This document shows positions 1-7,699 of a stretch of 64,000 nucleotides of DNA, piece after piece. The translations under genes were made by a program, and so were the position numbers. Within the stretch, counting starts at the first letter, position 1. Each line of letters starts with the position of its first letter. The DNA comes from Virgibacillus siamensis (GTDB taxonomy: Bacteria > Bacillota > Bacilli > Bacillales > Amphibacillaceae), in assembly GCF_900162695.1 (NCBI RefSeq), contig NZ_FUIH01000007.1, positions 186,001 through 250,000 on the forward strand. Reading direction: 5' to 3'. The notes under the pieces were generated by a model. That model searched no databases. It saw only the letters and a list, made by a program, of their open reading frames with translations, and was not told where the DNA came from.

Positions 1-358
1 TTTGATAGATTAAAACAGCTACTACAATAAATAACATGGCTGTAATTGACAAGGCTAAAGGTTTGAAATGTTGTTTCACATTGTGCTTCCATTTTAAATA
101 AATCGTTCTAGAGCCGTCTTCTTGAGGGGGCTCTGTTTTTCCATTTGTAAAAACAAAATCCATCACTTCCGATTTTAACTCAGGCGGGACACTGGCTTCT
201 TCAACCTCGGAGGGAAGTGCAGACCATGCTTCCTGGAGTTCCTTTAATTCGGCTGAGCATACTTGACATTGTGATAAGTGATCTTCAAAATTCTCACGTT
301 CTTCTTTTGTCAATTCACCGTTAAGATAGGGTACTATCTGATCACATTTCTTTGTCAT
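1..358 (-). CDS. Anti-sigma factor with zinc-finger (zf-HC2-like), 3' part outside the window
   Basis: The reading frame opens with an ATG at 358 behind GGAGGGGTG and stays open to the left edge, so the C-terminus is missing (about 119 codons seen). The N-terminal part contains the His-x3-Cys-x2-Cys signature (HLSQCQVC) of anti-sigma factors that hold an ECF sigma factor inactive. A hydrophobic stretch near the edge (ALSITAMLFIVVAVLIY) fits the single membrane span usual in this family. The start overlaps the end of the upstream sigma gene by 17 bp, so the two are translationally coupled partners. The signal sensed cannot be told from the sequence. Confidence 0.88.
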   Translation of the reverse strand, partial: MTKKCDQIVPYLNGELTKEERENFEDHLSQCQVCSAELKELQEAWSALPSEVEEASVPPELKSEVMDFVFTNGKTEPPQEDGSRTIYLKWKHNVKQHFKPLALSITAMLFIVVAVLIYQ

Positions 359-920
359 TCATCACCCCTCCTTCTGTCCCGAGATAATACCGCAGCCGCT
401 TTAACGATTGGTGCAAACGACTTTTAATTGTTCCCACTGGTTGGTTTTCAAGTTCCGCAATTTCTGTTAAAGAATAACCATCCCAATATAACATTGTAAT
501 CAAGCGTCTCTGCTCTTCGGATAGCTTACTTTTCGCTTCTTCAACTTGCATTTTTATCAGCTTGTTTTCAATATCTATTGGGGTGTACTCTGACAACTTG
601 AGAGATTCGTGAAGAACGGCCTGTTGCGTTTTTTTCTCCAAATTTTTTTCCTTACGAATATAATCTATTGAAATGTTTCTTGTTATGGTGATTAACCAAT
701 TGACAAGTTTTCCTTTGTCAGATTCATATTTATTGCTAGTAACCCATATTCTCAAAAACACTTGCTGCACAACCTCTTTTGTTTTCTCTTTGTCGCCTCT
801 CATAGCTTTCAAAGCATAACTGTAAATAAGCTTTATGTAACGATCATACAGTTCTTCAAAAGCTGGACGGTGTTTTTGAGCAATTAATTCCATCAATTCC
901 AGGCCTGATTTGTCTTCCAT
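342..920 (-). CDS. ECF-type RNA polymerase sigma-70 factor
   Basis: A 192-residue protein with the two domains of an ECF sigma factor: region 2 near residues 18-85 (AFEELYDRYIKLIY, then VVQQVFLRIW) and region 4 near 135-182 (LSEEQRRLITMLYWDGYSLTEI and GTIKSRLHQSLKRLR, the -35 recognition helix-turn-helix). I chose the ATG at 920 over the ATG at 938 because GGAGGGGG lies 8 bases before 920 and nothing suitable precedes 938. It overlaps the anti-sigma gene downstream. The lipoprotein gene upstream on the same strand may share its transcript or be a target. Family assignment is firm; the ECF subgroup is not determined. Confidence 0.93.
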   Translation of the reverse strand: MEDKSGLELMELIAQKHRPAFEELYDRYIKLIYSYALKAMRGDKEKTKEVVQQVFLRIWVTSNKYESDKGKLVNWLITITRNISIDYIRKEKNLEKKTQQAVLHESLKLSEYTPIDIENKLIKMQVEEAKSKLSEEQRRLITMLYWDGYSLTEIAELENQPVGTIKSRLHQSLKRLRYYLGTEGGVMNDKEM

Positions 921-1021
921 TGCACCGTCCCCCTCCATTATTTTTGTTTAAATTTATCATACAGCCTGCTATGAGTAAACGGATTCATTTTGGATTCGTA
1001 ATTTGAAGGGAAGATGTTGCA

Positions 1022-1056
1022 ATACAAATAAGGAACTGTCTTGATTGGACAGTTCC
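1022..1056 (-). terminator. Intrinsic terminator after the YVTN lipoprotein gene
   Basis: A 9-bp perfect stem (GGAACTGTC at 1032-1040 with GACAGTTCC at 1048-1056) and a 7-base loop. Read on the minus strand it is followed by a T-rich run (TTATTTGTATT). It lies 24 bp beyond the stop of the lipoprotein gene and ahead of the sigma factor gene, so most transcription from the lipoprotein gene should stop here. Confidence 0.7.
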
Positions 1057-1079
1057 AGCACTTGTTGATCAGTTTTAAC

Positions 1080-2804
1080 TCAACCGCCTTCAATGGTACT
1101 CACAAAAAATGGAAATTCCTTTGTTGTTATATTGTTCACGACTTCATTTTTTGTCGTATCGATAACAGCCACTTCATTTTCCACGCTGACTGCCACATAA
1201 ACCTTGTCACCGTTTGCTGTTACGGTAATTCCATGGGGCCCTGTTCCAACTGTAATTTCCTTGATTTTCTCTCTTTTTGAAAGGTCAATAACGGAGACAA
1301 AATCTGTTCCAATGTTCGCCATGTAGGCATATTTTCCATCCGGAGTAATATCTATCACGTGATGACCAATGCCAGTTGGAATCGTTTTTACTATTTTATT
1401 TTTGCCAAGATCGATTACCCCTGCCGCGTTCTTGCCCGTTAAGGAAACAAGCAATGTTTTGCCATCCGGAGTAATATTGATGTTATGTGGAGACCCATTG
1501 ACCCCTTTAATCGTATTAACTACCTTTTGGGTGGAAGTATCAATTACGGATACAGAATTTGAACCTGTATTTGTAACATAAAATTTGCTGCTGTCCGGAC
1601 TGGAAACACCATTATGGGGGGATTTCCCAACTTCAATTTTCCCGACTGGCTTCTTCGATTGGGTGTCAATAGCAGTAACCGTACCTTCCCCTTCGTTAAT
1701 CACGTACGCCCATTTACCATTGGGTGTAAAATTGACTCCTTTTGGCGTTTTGCCAACTGGTATGGTTTTAACTACTTGATTGGTATGGGTGTTTATAATT
1801 GAAACATTTTCTGATCCACTGTTGACCACATAATCGTATTTTCCGTTTGGAGAAACTTCATTGTAAGTCGGTTTCTTTCCAACTTTAATCGTGTCAATGA
1901 CCTTATTATTATTTGAATTAATCACTTGAACCACGTTTGCATCACGTTCATTTACATACACCAAAGGTATGTTACCAGACCCCTTTGATTGGGTAACTTG
2001 TTGGGCGGAAGTTATTTTTTTCTTGAACTGTTTGAGCTTGTCTGCGGTTTCATCAACCAGCTGTTTCACTTTATTAACATCTGGCTGATTCTTTTTTGAT
2101 TCTGCGATAAGCGGATATAAACTTTTTTCGATATTTTCATATGCTTTAGCGTTATGTTTTTCAATATCCTTCTCAATCGGTTCCCAGATTTCCGACAGGG
2201 TCTTTCCTTTTTCGTTTATTTTTTTGGCATTATCGGGTGATGATGCCGCTGTATTTTTTAAATCTTGAAGGGTGGATAATACCTTGCCTATCCCTGCTGA
2301 TAATAACGCGGACTGTCCTTTGTTGATGTGTTTTTGAAATGTTTGGTCATTGACCACATACCAGACATCTTTAACTCCTTGGCCATTTACATCACCTTTT
2401 TCTTTATCTTTAACAAAGTAATAGAGTGGATACCCTCTGTACGTTGTTTGTTTTTCACCGGTATCTTGTCTGGTGATGGTTCCGAAGTTACTTTTGTCAT
2501 AGCCTTCAGGCGCATTGACATCTTTGGTATAAAACGCTGGCCAGTTTTTGAGACACTTACCTTTGCAATTGCTGACACCTTTTTTGTCCTTTGTAAAAAT
2601 ATAGAGAGACATGCCTTTCGAATCCGCCAAATGCTTGCCGACCTTTTCATTTTCAATCACCTGCAGGCTGGTTTTTGCATCCCTTGTTTTTTCTTTACTT
2701 TGGTCTCCATTGTCAGCAGCATCCTCGCTGTCACCGGAACACGCGGTAAGAACCAATGCTACTACCAAAACAGTTGCCAAGAACCATAATTTTTGTTTTT
2801 CCAT
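1080..2804 (-). CDS. Lipoprotein with secreted-repeat domain and C-terminal YVTN beta-propeller
   Basis: 574 residues. The N-terminus is a lipoprotein signal (LVVALVLTACSG), so the mature protein should be anchored on the outer face of the membrane. Residues about 45-165 match the COG4315-type secreted repeat (SLYIFTKDKKG, WPAFY, YPLYYF). A helical linker follows (about 190-275). The C-terminal half is a YncE-like seven-bladed propeller with recurring blade ends such as VSVIDTSTQKVVNTI and TPDGKYAYMAN. Start ATG 2804 follows GGAGGTGTTTAT; the longer frame from 2855 adds residues before the signal peptide and is unlikely. Both domains are known; ligand and role are not. The adjacent ECF sigma pair suggests an envelope-stress or redox context (inference). 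Confidence 0.85.
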   Translation of the reverse strand: MEKQKLWFLATVLVVALVLTACSGDSEDAADNGDQSKEKTRDAKTSLQVIENEKVGKHLADSKGMSLYIFTKDKKGVSNCKGKCLKNWPAFYTKDVNAPEGYDKSNFGTITRQDTGEKQTTYRGYPLYYFVKDKEKGDVNGQGVKDVWYVVNDQTFQKHINKGQSALLSAGIGKVLSTLQDLKNTAASSPDNAKKINEKGKTLSEIWEPIEKDIEKHNAKAYENIEKSLYPLIAESKKNQPDVNKVKQLVDETADKLKQFKKKITSAQQVTQSKGSGNIPLVYVNERDANVVQVINSNNNKVIDTIKVGKKPTYNEVSPNGKYDYVVNSGSENVSIINTHTNQVVKTIPVGKTPKGVNFTPNGKWAYVINEGEGTVTAIDTQSKKPVGKIEVGKSPHNGVSSPDSSKFYVTNTGSNSVSVIDTSTQKVVNTIKGVNGSPHNINITPDGKTLLVSLTGKNAAGVIDLGKNKIVKTIPTGIGHHVIDITPDGKYAYMANIGTDFVSVIDLSKREKIKEITVGTGPHGITVTANGDKVYVAVSVENEVAVIDTTKNEVVNNITTKEFPFFVSTIEGG

Positions 2805-3014
2805 ATAAACACCTCCAAAGAGTTTTCTTTCACTTAAGTTAACGAAAGAAAACAATGGGTGGTTTGATATGAATCTTCAATTTTTCATTAAATTAATGAG
2901 AAATTGTTTTAGAAAGGTTATAACCGATATTTTGAATTTAAAAAGGAACAACATTCTCTATAAAGCAATCGGGTGCTATTCACTTTAGGAGCTACCGTTT
3001 TTTTTCTTATTTTA

Positions 3015-3056
3015 TTTAAGAATTATTTAAGAATTAACTAAGGGTGATTTTAGAAT
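3015..3056 (+). promoter_or_regulatory. Direct-repeat operator (TTAAG boxes, 11-bp spacing) before the two-component operon
   Basis: TTAAG at 3016, TTAAG at 3027 and CTAAG at 3038 are spaced by exactly 11 bp, and the first two share the longer word TTTAAGAATTA. A -10-like TAGAAT (3051-3056) follows. Direct repeats at 11-bp spacing are the usual binding pattern of OmpR/PhoB-family response regulators, and the gene for one lies at 4883 in this operon. The same boxes recur before the membrane gene at 5742. Confidence 0.65.
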
Positions 3057-3101
3057 TGGGTTGTAGGATAGATACAGAGTTCAAACCTGGGAGGGAATAA
3101 A

Positions 3102-3521
3102 TTGGAGACGATAAATCAGAGAGTTCGTATAGGTAGAATTATTTACCTTGTGCTAGCCATTATTTTTGCAATAAGTGTTACTGCTCAGATCTTTTTGGCA
3201 GGCATGGCTATCTTTATAAGTCCGGTGAATTGGATGAAGCATATGACATTCGCCCACTTATTTGGATTTAATCTACCGATTTTCATGTTTGTCTTTGCAT
3301 TCATCGGTGCATTACCACGCTGGGCGTATTGGCAATTGTTTGGGGTTCTAATTTCGATATTCCTCATGTATTTTACTGCGAATATTACCGCTGTTTTGCC
3401 ATGGTTTGGTGCGATGCATCCTGTCTTCGGCGTTTTATTGTTTGTGTTGTCCTGCACCATAGTATTAAAGGTATGGAAAATCATATTCCATAACAAAAAT
3501 AATCAGAAAGGAGAAGCATAG
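3102..3521 (+). CDS. Four-helix membrane protein, DUF6220-like
   Basis: 139 residues with four predicted membrane spans (about 10-35, 48-70, 76-95, 105-128) and short loops. The pattern (SVTAQIFLAGMAIF in span 1, MKHMTFAHLFGF before span 2, GAMHPVFGVLLF in span 4) resembles the DUF6220 family, whose function is unknown. The start is a TTG at 3102 after GGGAGGG. The next gene begins two bases after the stop, and the two-component system follows, so this is the first gene of a four-gene operon under the TTAAG operator. A role in sensing or responding to the same membrane signal is inferred only from position. Confidence 0.75.
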   Translation: METINQRVRIGRIIYLVLAIIFAISVTAQIFLAGMAIFISPVNWMKHMTFAHLFGFNLPIFMFVFAFIGALPRWAYWQLFGVLISIFLMYFTANITAVLPWFGAMHPVFGVLLFVLSCTIVLKVWKIIFHNKNNQKGEA

Positions 3522-3522
3522 T

Positions 3523-3723
3523 ATGAGAGTCTTTTTAGGAATACTTGTCGGTTTAATCGGAGGATTTGTTCTTGGAATTGCGTTATCCAGTTTTATTGGA
3601 GTGTTGGGAATGATATTATTTAACGAACCGGTTGGAATTAAGTATCTTTCTTATTTTACTGCCATTATCTGCGCAGTTGTTGTACCGATGATGGACCAAA
3701 AGAATCTGAAATCAGGCAAGTGA
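3523..3723 (+). CDS. Small two-span membrane protein, DUF5957-like
   Basis: 66 residues: a glycine-rich first span (FLGILVGLIGGFVLGIALSS), a second span near residues 42-58 (YLSYFTAIICAVVVPMM), then a short basic tail. Small membrane proteins of this form are annotated as DUF5957 in Bacillaceae; function unknown. The start ATG 3523 has AAAGGAGAAG 6 bases ahead and sits right after the stop of the DUF6220-like gene, so the two are co-translated. About 70 bp separate it from the histidine kinase gene. Confidence 0.72.
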   Translation: MRVFLGILVGLIGGFVLGIALSSFIGVLGMILFNEPVGIKYLSYFTAIICAVVVPMMDQKNLKSGK

Positions 3724-3797
3724 TATGCTAAACTTCTCTTAACGACTGGTTGAAGTTCACAGCTGCTGGTGACAACTGATGTGAGTGGGTGATGGTT

Positions 3798-4886
3798 ATG
3801 TCCATTAAGAAACGATTAATACTATCTAATATAGGAATGATTGTGCTCCCAATTGTTGGATTTTTGTTAGTCGAAATAATATTAGGATACGTTATGTTTG
3901 TTATTTTTGACGGCAGTATGGAAAGTCCGGATTTACAACTATTTTTAAGTTTCAGATTGATTGCGATTGTACTCATTTTGGCTATTACAAATGGTTTACT
4001 GACGTATTACGTATCTAGGAGTATCATTACACCGATAAAGCAACTAACCCTTTCGGCAAGGAATATCAGTGAAGGCGATTTGGAATATAGCGTGGCGACT
4101 AATAAGAAAGACGAGATTGGTGAGCTTTCCAATACGTTTGAAGCTATGAGGTTAAGTCTGCAACAGGCAAAAGAGGATCAATCGAGGTATGAGCGCGACC
4201 GCCAGGAGTTGATTGCGAGTATTTCACACGATTTATCAACACCTTTAACCTCGATAAAAGGCTATGTCAAAGGAATTCAGGATGGGGTTGCGAATACACC
4301 AGAGAAACTGGAACGGTATATGGCTATCATTTATAGAACGGCCGATGATATGGATGGTCTTATTAATGATTTATTTCAGTATTCCAAATTGGATATTGAA
4401 CAAATTCCGTTTGAGTTTGAAGATGTCGATTTATACTCTTTTTTCACTGACTTTATTGATGAATTGGCTTTTGACCTGGAACAAGAAGAGGGAATGGCTA
4501 CTCTAATGGCCTGTAAAAATGATGATTATATGGTGAGAGCGGATCGTGAGCATTTAAGACGCATCGTGACCAATATCGTTCAAAACAGTCTGAAATATAT
4601 GGATAAGAAGCGTAAGAATATGGAGGTTTATTTAAAATCTGAGTCCCAACAGGTTACAGTTGAAATTAGTGATAATGGAAGTGGGATTGCTCAACAAGAT
4701 ATTCCCCGCTTGTTCGAAAGCTTTTATCGAACGGACGCTTCAAGGAATTCTTCTACGGGAGGCAGTGGACTCGGGCTGGCCATTGTAAAAAAAATAATTG
4801 AGGAACATGATGGCAAGGTTTGGGCAGAAAGCGTTCAAGGAGAAGGGACAAGTATTTATTTTACACTAAAGAAGGTGTCGTCTTGA
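3798..4886 (+). CDS. Sensor histidine kinase
   Basis: About 362 residues: span 1 (about 10-35), a short outer loop, span 2 (about 55-78), HAMP (SIITPIKQLTLSARNISEGDLEY), HisKA with phospho-acceptor His near 144 (ASISHDLSTPLTSIKGY), and a complete HATPase_c domain with N box (IVQNSLKYMD), G1 box (ISDNGSGI), F box (LFESFYRTD) and G2 box (GGSGLGLAI). The outer loop is only about 20 residues, so it probably senses the membrane itself or a membrane partner. In-frame starts exist at 3789 (GTG), 3792 and 3798 (ATG); the weak site GAGTGGG best fits 3798. Its last four bases overlap the start of the response regulator gene. Confidence 0.92.
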   Translation: MSIKKRLILSNIGMIVLPIVGFLLVEIILGYVMFVIFDGSMESPDLQLFLSFRLIAIVLILAITNGLLTYYVSRSIITPIKQLTLSARNISEGDLEYSVATNKKDEIGELSNTFEAMRLSLQQAKEDQSRYERDRQELIASISHDLSTPLTSIKGYVKGIQDGVANTPEKLERYMAIIYRTADDMDGLINDLFQYSKLDIEQIPFEFEDVDLYSFFTDFIDELAFDLEQEEGMATLMACKNDDYMVRADREHLRRIVTNIVQNSLKYMDKKRKNMEVYLKSESQQVTVEISDNGSGIAQQDIPRLFESFYRTDASRNSSTGGSGLGLAIVKKIIEEHDGKVWAESVQGEGTSIYFTLKKVSS

Positions 4887-5569
4887 AAAAGGTTTTAATC
4901 ATTGAGGACGAAATGCGTATTGCTGAATTGGAAAGAGATTATTTAGAAGTTAATGGGTATTCTTCTGACATTGCAACAACTGGTGAAGAAGGGTTGAAAC
5001 TGGCTAAAGAGAACAATTATGACCTTATAATTCTTGACTTAATGCTGCCGGGTGTTGATGGATTTGATATTTGCAGACAACTTCGCAACAGGTTGGATAT
5101 TCCTATTTTAATGGTGACAGCAAGAAAAGAAGACATTGATACAATACGCGGGTTTGATCGTGGTGCTGATGATTTTATCCGGAAGCCCTTTAATCCAAGT
5201 GAACTGGTTGCGAGAGTGAAAGCTCATTTGACCAGATATGAACGGCTCGTTGGAAAGAATCGTCAACCAAATGAAATTCGTATAAAAGGTCTGCACATCG
5301 ACCTGGATTCACGCAGGCTATATGTCAATGAAGAGGAAAAAGAATTACGTGCAAAAGAGTTTGATTTATTAGTTTTGTTTGCTTCAAATCCAGACCGCGT
5401 GTTTACCAAAGAAGAACTATTTGAGCGGATTTGGGGAATAGACTCATTCGGTGATATTACAACCGTAACCGTCCATATTAGAAAGATAAGGGAAAAAATA
5501 GAGGAAGTCCCCTCCAATCCTAAGTATATTCAAACAATATGGGGAGTAGGCTACCGGTTTAAAAAATAA
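4883..5569 (+). CDS. OmpR-family response regulator
   Basis: 228 residues. Receiver domain (1-120) with acidic pair EDE, phospho-acceptor Asp near 51 (LIILDLMLPG), Thr in MVTARKE and Lys in FIRKPFNP. Winged-helix DNA-binding domain (about 130-228) ending in TIWGVGYRFKK. The start TTG at 4883 follows GAAGGTG and overlaps the kinase stop (TTGA). As a PhoB-type regulator it should bind direct repeats spaced 11 bp, which are present before its own operon (3016-3042) and before the gene at 5742 (5630-5667). I therefore infer autoregulation plus control of that membrane protein. A terminator follows. Confidence 0.93.
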   Translation: MKKVLIIEDEMRIAELERDYLEVNGYSSDIATTGEEGLKLAKENNYDLIILDLMLPGVDGFDICRQLRNRLDIPILMVTARKEDIDTIRGFDRGADDFIRKPFNPSELVARVKAHLTRYERLVGKNRQPNEIRIKGLHIDLDSRRLYVNEEEKELRAKEFDLLVLFASNPDRVFTKEELFERIWGIDSFGDITTVTVHIRKIREKIEEVPSNPKYIQTIWGVGYRFKK

Positions 5570-5586
5570 ATTAGAAATTATGAAAG

Positions 5587-5615
5587 CGAAGTTCATGGAG
5601 AACTTCGTTTTTTTT
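5587..5615 (+). terminator. Intrinsic terminator of the two-component operon
   Basis: Stem CGAAGTTC (5587-5594) with GAACTTCG (5600-5607), loop ATGGA, then eight T. It lies 18 bp after the response regulator stop and separates that operon from the TTAAG-controlled gene at 5742. Confidence 0.9.
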
Positions 5616-5629
5616 ACGCCTAAATATAA

Positions 5630-5683
5630 TTAAGGATTAGTTAAGAATTGTATAAGAGGCAGTTAAGCTTTCTTGATTATGAT
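5630..5683 (+). promoter_or_regulatory. Four TTAAG boxes at 11-bp spacing plus -10, promoter of the gene at 5742
   Basis: TTAAG at 5630, TTAAG at 5641, ATAAG at 5652 and TTAAG at 5663 are exactly 11 bp apart. The last box occupies the -35 region of a -10 element TATGAT (5678-5683), and no good -35 is present. This arrangement is typical of promoters activated by an OmpR/PhoB regulator. The neighbouring regulator (4883) is the obvious candidate, because the same box and spacing precede its own operon. Confidence 0.72.
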
Positions 5684-5741
5684 GGGTTTAGATAAATAAA
5701 CAAGGGGCATATCCCTGAATCTCTAATAAGGAGTTTTGATT

Positions 5742-6248
5742 ATGTTAAAAAAATTTACGTTTGGAACAGTTATCGCCCATCTCTGGGTTCAATGGATTTT
5801 GATGGGGAGTATTTTGGTGGATACGTTCATGTTATATCCGAATATTTTTCATAACATTCCTGGATCGTTAGAGCTTGGAATGGAATTTATGGCAGTGGCA
5901 AGCCCACATACCTATTTTCCCCCTTTAGGAGCAGCAAGTATTTTAACAGGAATTTTAGCGTTGATACTAGCTTGGAATACGAAGCCAGCCCGATATTGGG
6001 TTTTATTTAGTATCACCATGATTGTTTTAGAAGGAGTGACTTCCATCGTGTTTGAATGGCCGCGTAATGAGATTTTGTTTATCGAAGGCGCCGATATTCA
6101 TTCTGTTAGAATCCTGAAACAAACAGCACAAGAATTCCTTATCGCTCATGGATTTCGCGTCGCCTTTAACATCATCGGTTCCATTTTAATGTTTGTTGGG
6201 TTTATCAAGTACTACCAAGAAAGTTTTACTCTTAAACGGACGAACTAA
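5742..6248 (+). CDS. Four-span membrane protein of unknown function (DUF1772-like?)
   Basis: 168 residues with four hydrophobic segments (about 8-30, 55-80, 86-108, 135-158). The first loop has SPHTYFPPLG and the second loop is acidic (FEWPRNEILFIEGADIH). The form resembles DUF1772/anthrone-oxygenase-like membrane proteins but I cannot confirm it. Start ATG 5742 has AAGGAG 8 bases ahead; the TTG at 5736 would be too close. It stands alone behind a promoter with four TTAAG boxes and is therefore probably an output of the two-component system next to it. Confidence 0.7.
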   Translation: MLKKFTFGTVIAHLWVQWILMGSILVDTFMLYPNIFHNIPGSLELGMEFMAVASPHTYFPPLGAASILTGILALILAWNTKPARYWVLFSITMIVLEGVTSIVFEWPRNEILFIEGADIHSVRILKQTAQEFLIAHGFRVAFNIIGSILMFVGFIKYYQESFTLKRTN

Positions 6249-6358
6249 TAAACTTATTGTTGTCTTATTAATTTTCGCACAATATAGTTCTCTGATTGGG
6301 CGGGAAATGGAATATCCTTCCACTACTTGGATGGAAGAATATTTATATTTGTTTATTC

Positions 6359-6604
6359 TTATCCCATTGTTTTTTGACGGCATGCTTCAATGGCTTCAAT
6401 TATTAAGTGGCTCAAATGGTTTGTGTCTAGTACCTCTAAACCAGCAGCTGTTGAACCGCCGGGAGTGGCAACCTCATCTGCAAGATCAGCGGGGGGCGCA
6501 TTTGTTTTCAGCATTTTCGCAGAACCAGCAATCATGTTGGTTACAAGCTTTCTTGCTTGTGCCTCACTGACACCTAATTCTAATGAAGGGGAATTCGTTT
6601 TAAC
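6359..6604 (-). pseudogene. proC: 3' remnant of proC (pyrroline-5-carboxylate reductase)
   Basis: Read on the minus strand this frame encodes the C-terminal dimer domain of pyrroline-5-carboxylate reductase: LGVSEAQARKLVTNMIAGSA, then DEVATPGGSTAAGLEVL, ending EAIEACRQKTMG and a stop at 6359-6361. The DEVxxPGG-T-AGL block is diagnostic of ProC. Only about 70 of some 270 codons remain. There is no start, and a stop codon lies directly upstream. The enzyme would make proline, a major compatible solute in halophiles, but this copy cannot be active. A full copy presumably exists elsewhere (inference). Confidence 0.82.
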
Positions 6605-6610
6605 CTAAGG

Positions 6611-6742
6611 GGTGAAACAGCTTATAACTTAAATGGCGGGAAAGGTATTAAATTAAAATTGAAATATGACAAAATAGTAATTGGCAGGCAAAGACCGAAT
6701 GAATTAAAAAAAGCAATCGATTTAGCTCAAAACGGACAATAG
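6611..6742 (+). pseudogene. Short 3' coding remnant of unknown gene
   Basis: About 43 codons with coding-like composition but no start and a stop at 6740-6742; the end reads KYDKIVIGRQRPNELKKAI. It begins next to the proC remnant on the opposite strand, so two unrelated gene tails meet here, as expected after deletions or rearrangement. I do not recognise the family. It could also be a chance open frame. Confidence 0.3.
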
Positions 6743-6874
6743 ATTGGATGGTTTTTCAAATAGCCCTGTTTTAAAAAAACATTCATCTGATATTGAATTG
6801 TGGTATAGGCTATTTAAGAAATACGGGCAAATCGTTTTTCCGATGAATGGCGCTTTTCTCAATAATAATTAGGA

Positions 6875-6900
6875 TCCCGCCTACTATCATGTAGGCGGGA
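6875..6900 (-). terminator. Intrinsic terminator after the DinB-like gene
   Basis: A 10-bp perfect stem (TCCCGCCTAC with GTAGGCGGGA) and 6-base loop. On the minus strand it is followed by TCCTAATTATTATT, and on the plus strand by TTATTTATTT, so it may work in both directions. It lies 38 bp beyond the DinB-like stop. Confidence 0.75.
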
Positions 6901-6937
6901 TTATTTATTTCTGAAGTGTGTATGAGTTTTAAATGTT

Positions 6938-7399
6938 TTATTGAGAACTCTTAACGGCCTTTACCATCTGGCGTATGGCTCCGAGGTGGTATGCAGAATG
7001 GGCAAGAGATCCAAGAGCCTCATTGATTGTTTCGGTGTTCCAATCAATGGAATCAATGTTTTTCATAAGCGTGAAGTATTCGTTTATTAATCCATCTTTG
7101 ATTTGGTTCCATTGGGTTTCATTCACTGAGGTAATCCTCCAGCTCTCTCCCCAATCCATTTCCGGTTGTGTTCCATTCCTTAAGACTTCATTGGTTCCCC
7201 ATAAATAATAGCGAGTATGATCGGCGTGTGCTGCAACTGTCGTCCCGTGAACTGACATTGAAGCTTCTTCTGAAGATAATTGCTTGAGTGTCTCAAGTAT
7301 GGCAGTGTTTGGATCTGTAAACATACTTCCAACACCTTTTGGTCCTTCGAAAGCCTCCTTTAATCGCTCGTTAACTGCAACTTCCAATAAATGATTCAT
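6938..7399 (-). CDS. DinB superfamily protein (putative metal-dependent thiol transferase)
   Basis: 153 residues fitting the DinB four-helix bundle. His-containing segments AAHADHTRYYLWG (about residue 60) and GSLAHSAYHLGAIRQM (about 132-147) would form the metal site of this family. In Firmicutes such proteins act as bacillithiol-dependent transferases or have no known role. Start ATG 7399 follows AAAGGAGGAATAAA. A consensus minus-strand promoter lies at 7587-7615, divergent from the CGNR regulator, so that regulator may control it (inference). Confidence 0.82.
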   Translation of the reverse strand: MNHLLEVAVNERLKEAFEGPKGVGSMFTDPNTAILETLKQLSSEEASMSVHGTTVAAHADHTRYYLWGTNEVLRNGTQPEMDWGESWRITSVNETQWNQIKDGLINEYFTLMKNIDSIDWNTETINEALGSLAHSAYHLGAIRQMVKAVKSSQ

Positions 7400-7555
7400 T
7401 TTATTCCTCCTTTTATTGTGAATGTAATCACAGAAGAAATTTTATGATTACATTTAAGATAGCCCAAATATTTTGTAACCCTTTCCATAATATCTCAGAA
7501 TAGGTCGCTTGGGATAGCCACGACGAACGCCGCATCATGCCGCCGCCCCTAGATG

Positions 7556-7635
7556 TATAACCTTCTATATTAGTATTGATGGTTATATTGTATAGCGATT
7601 GATTCTAACTGTCAATACATTTTATAATGGTTATA
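7556..7635. promoter_or_regulatory. Divergent promoters with three GGTTATA half-sites
   Basis: Minus strand: -35 TTGACA (7610-7615), 17-bp spacer, -10 TACAAT (7587-7592), facing the DinB-like gene. Plus strand: -35-like TTGATT (7599-7604), 18 bp, -10 TATAAT (7623-7628), facing the CGNR gene. The word GGTTATA occurs at 7581-7587 and 7629-7635, and inverted (TATAACC) at 7556-7562, flanking or overlapping both promoters. These are good candidates for binding sites of the CGNR regulator encoded at 7700. Confidence 0.6.
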
Positions 7636-7699
7636 TGAAAAAATTCAAAATTCTATTGATGACTGACAAAATAATCACAGTAAGACAAGGAGAAATTAC

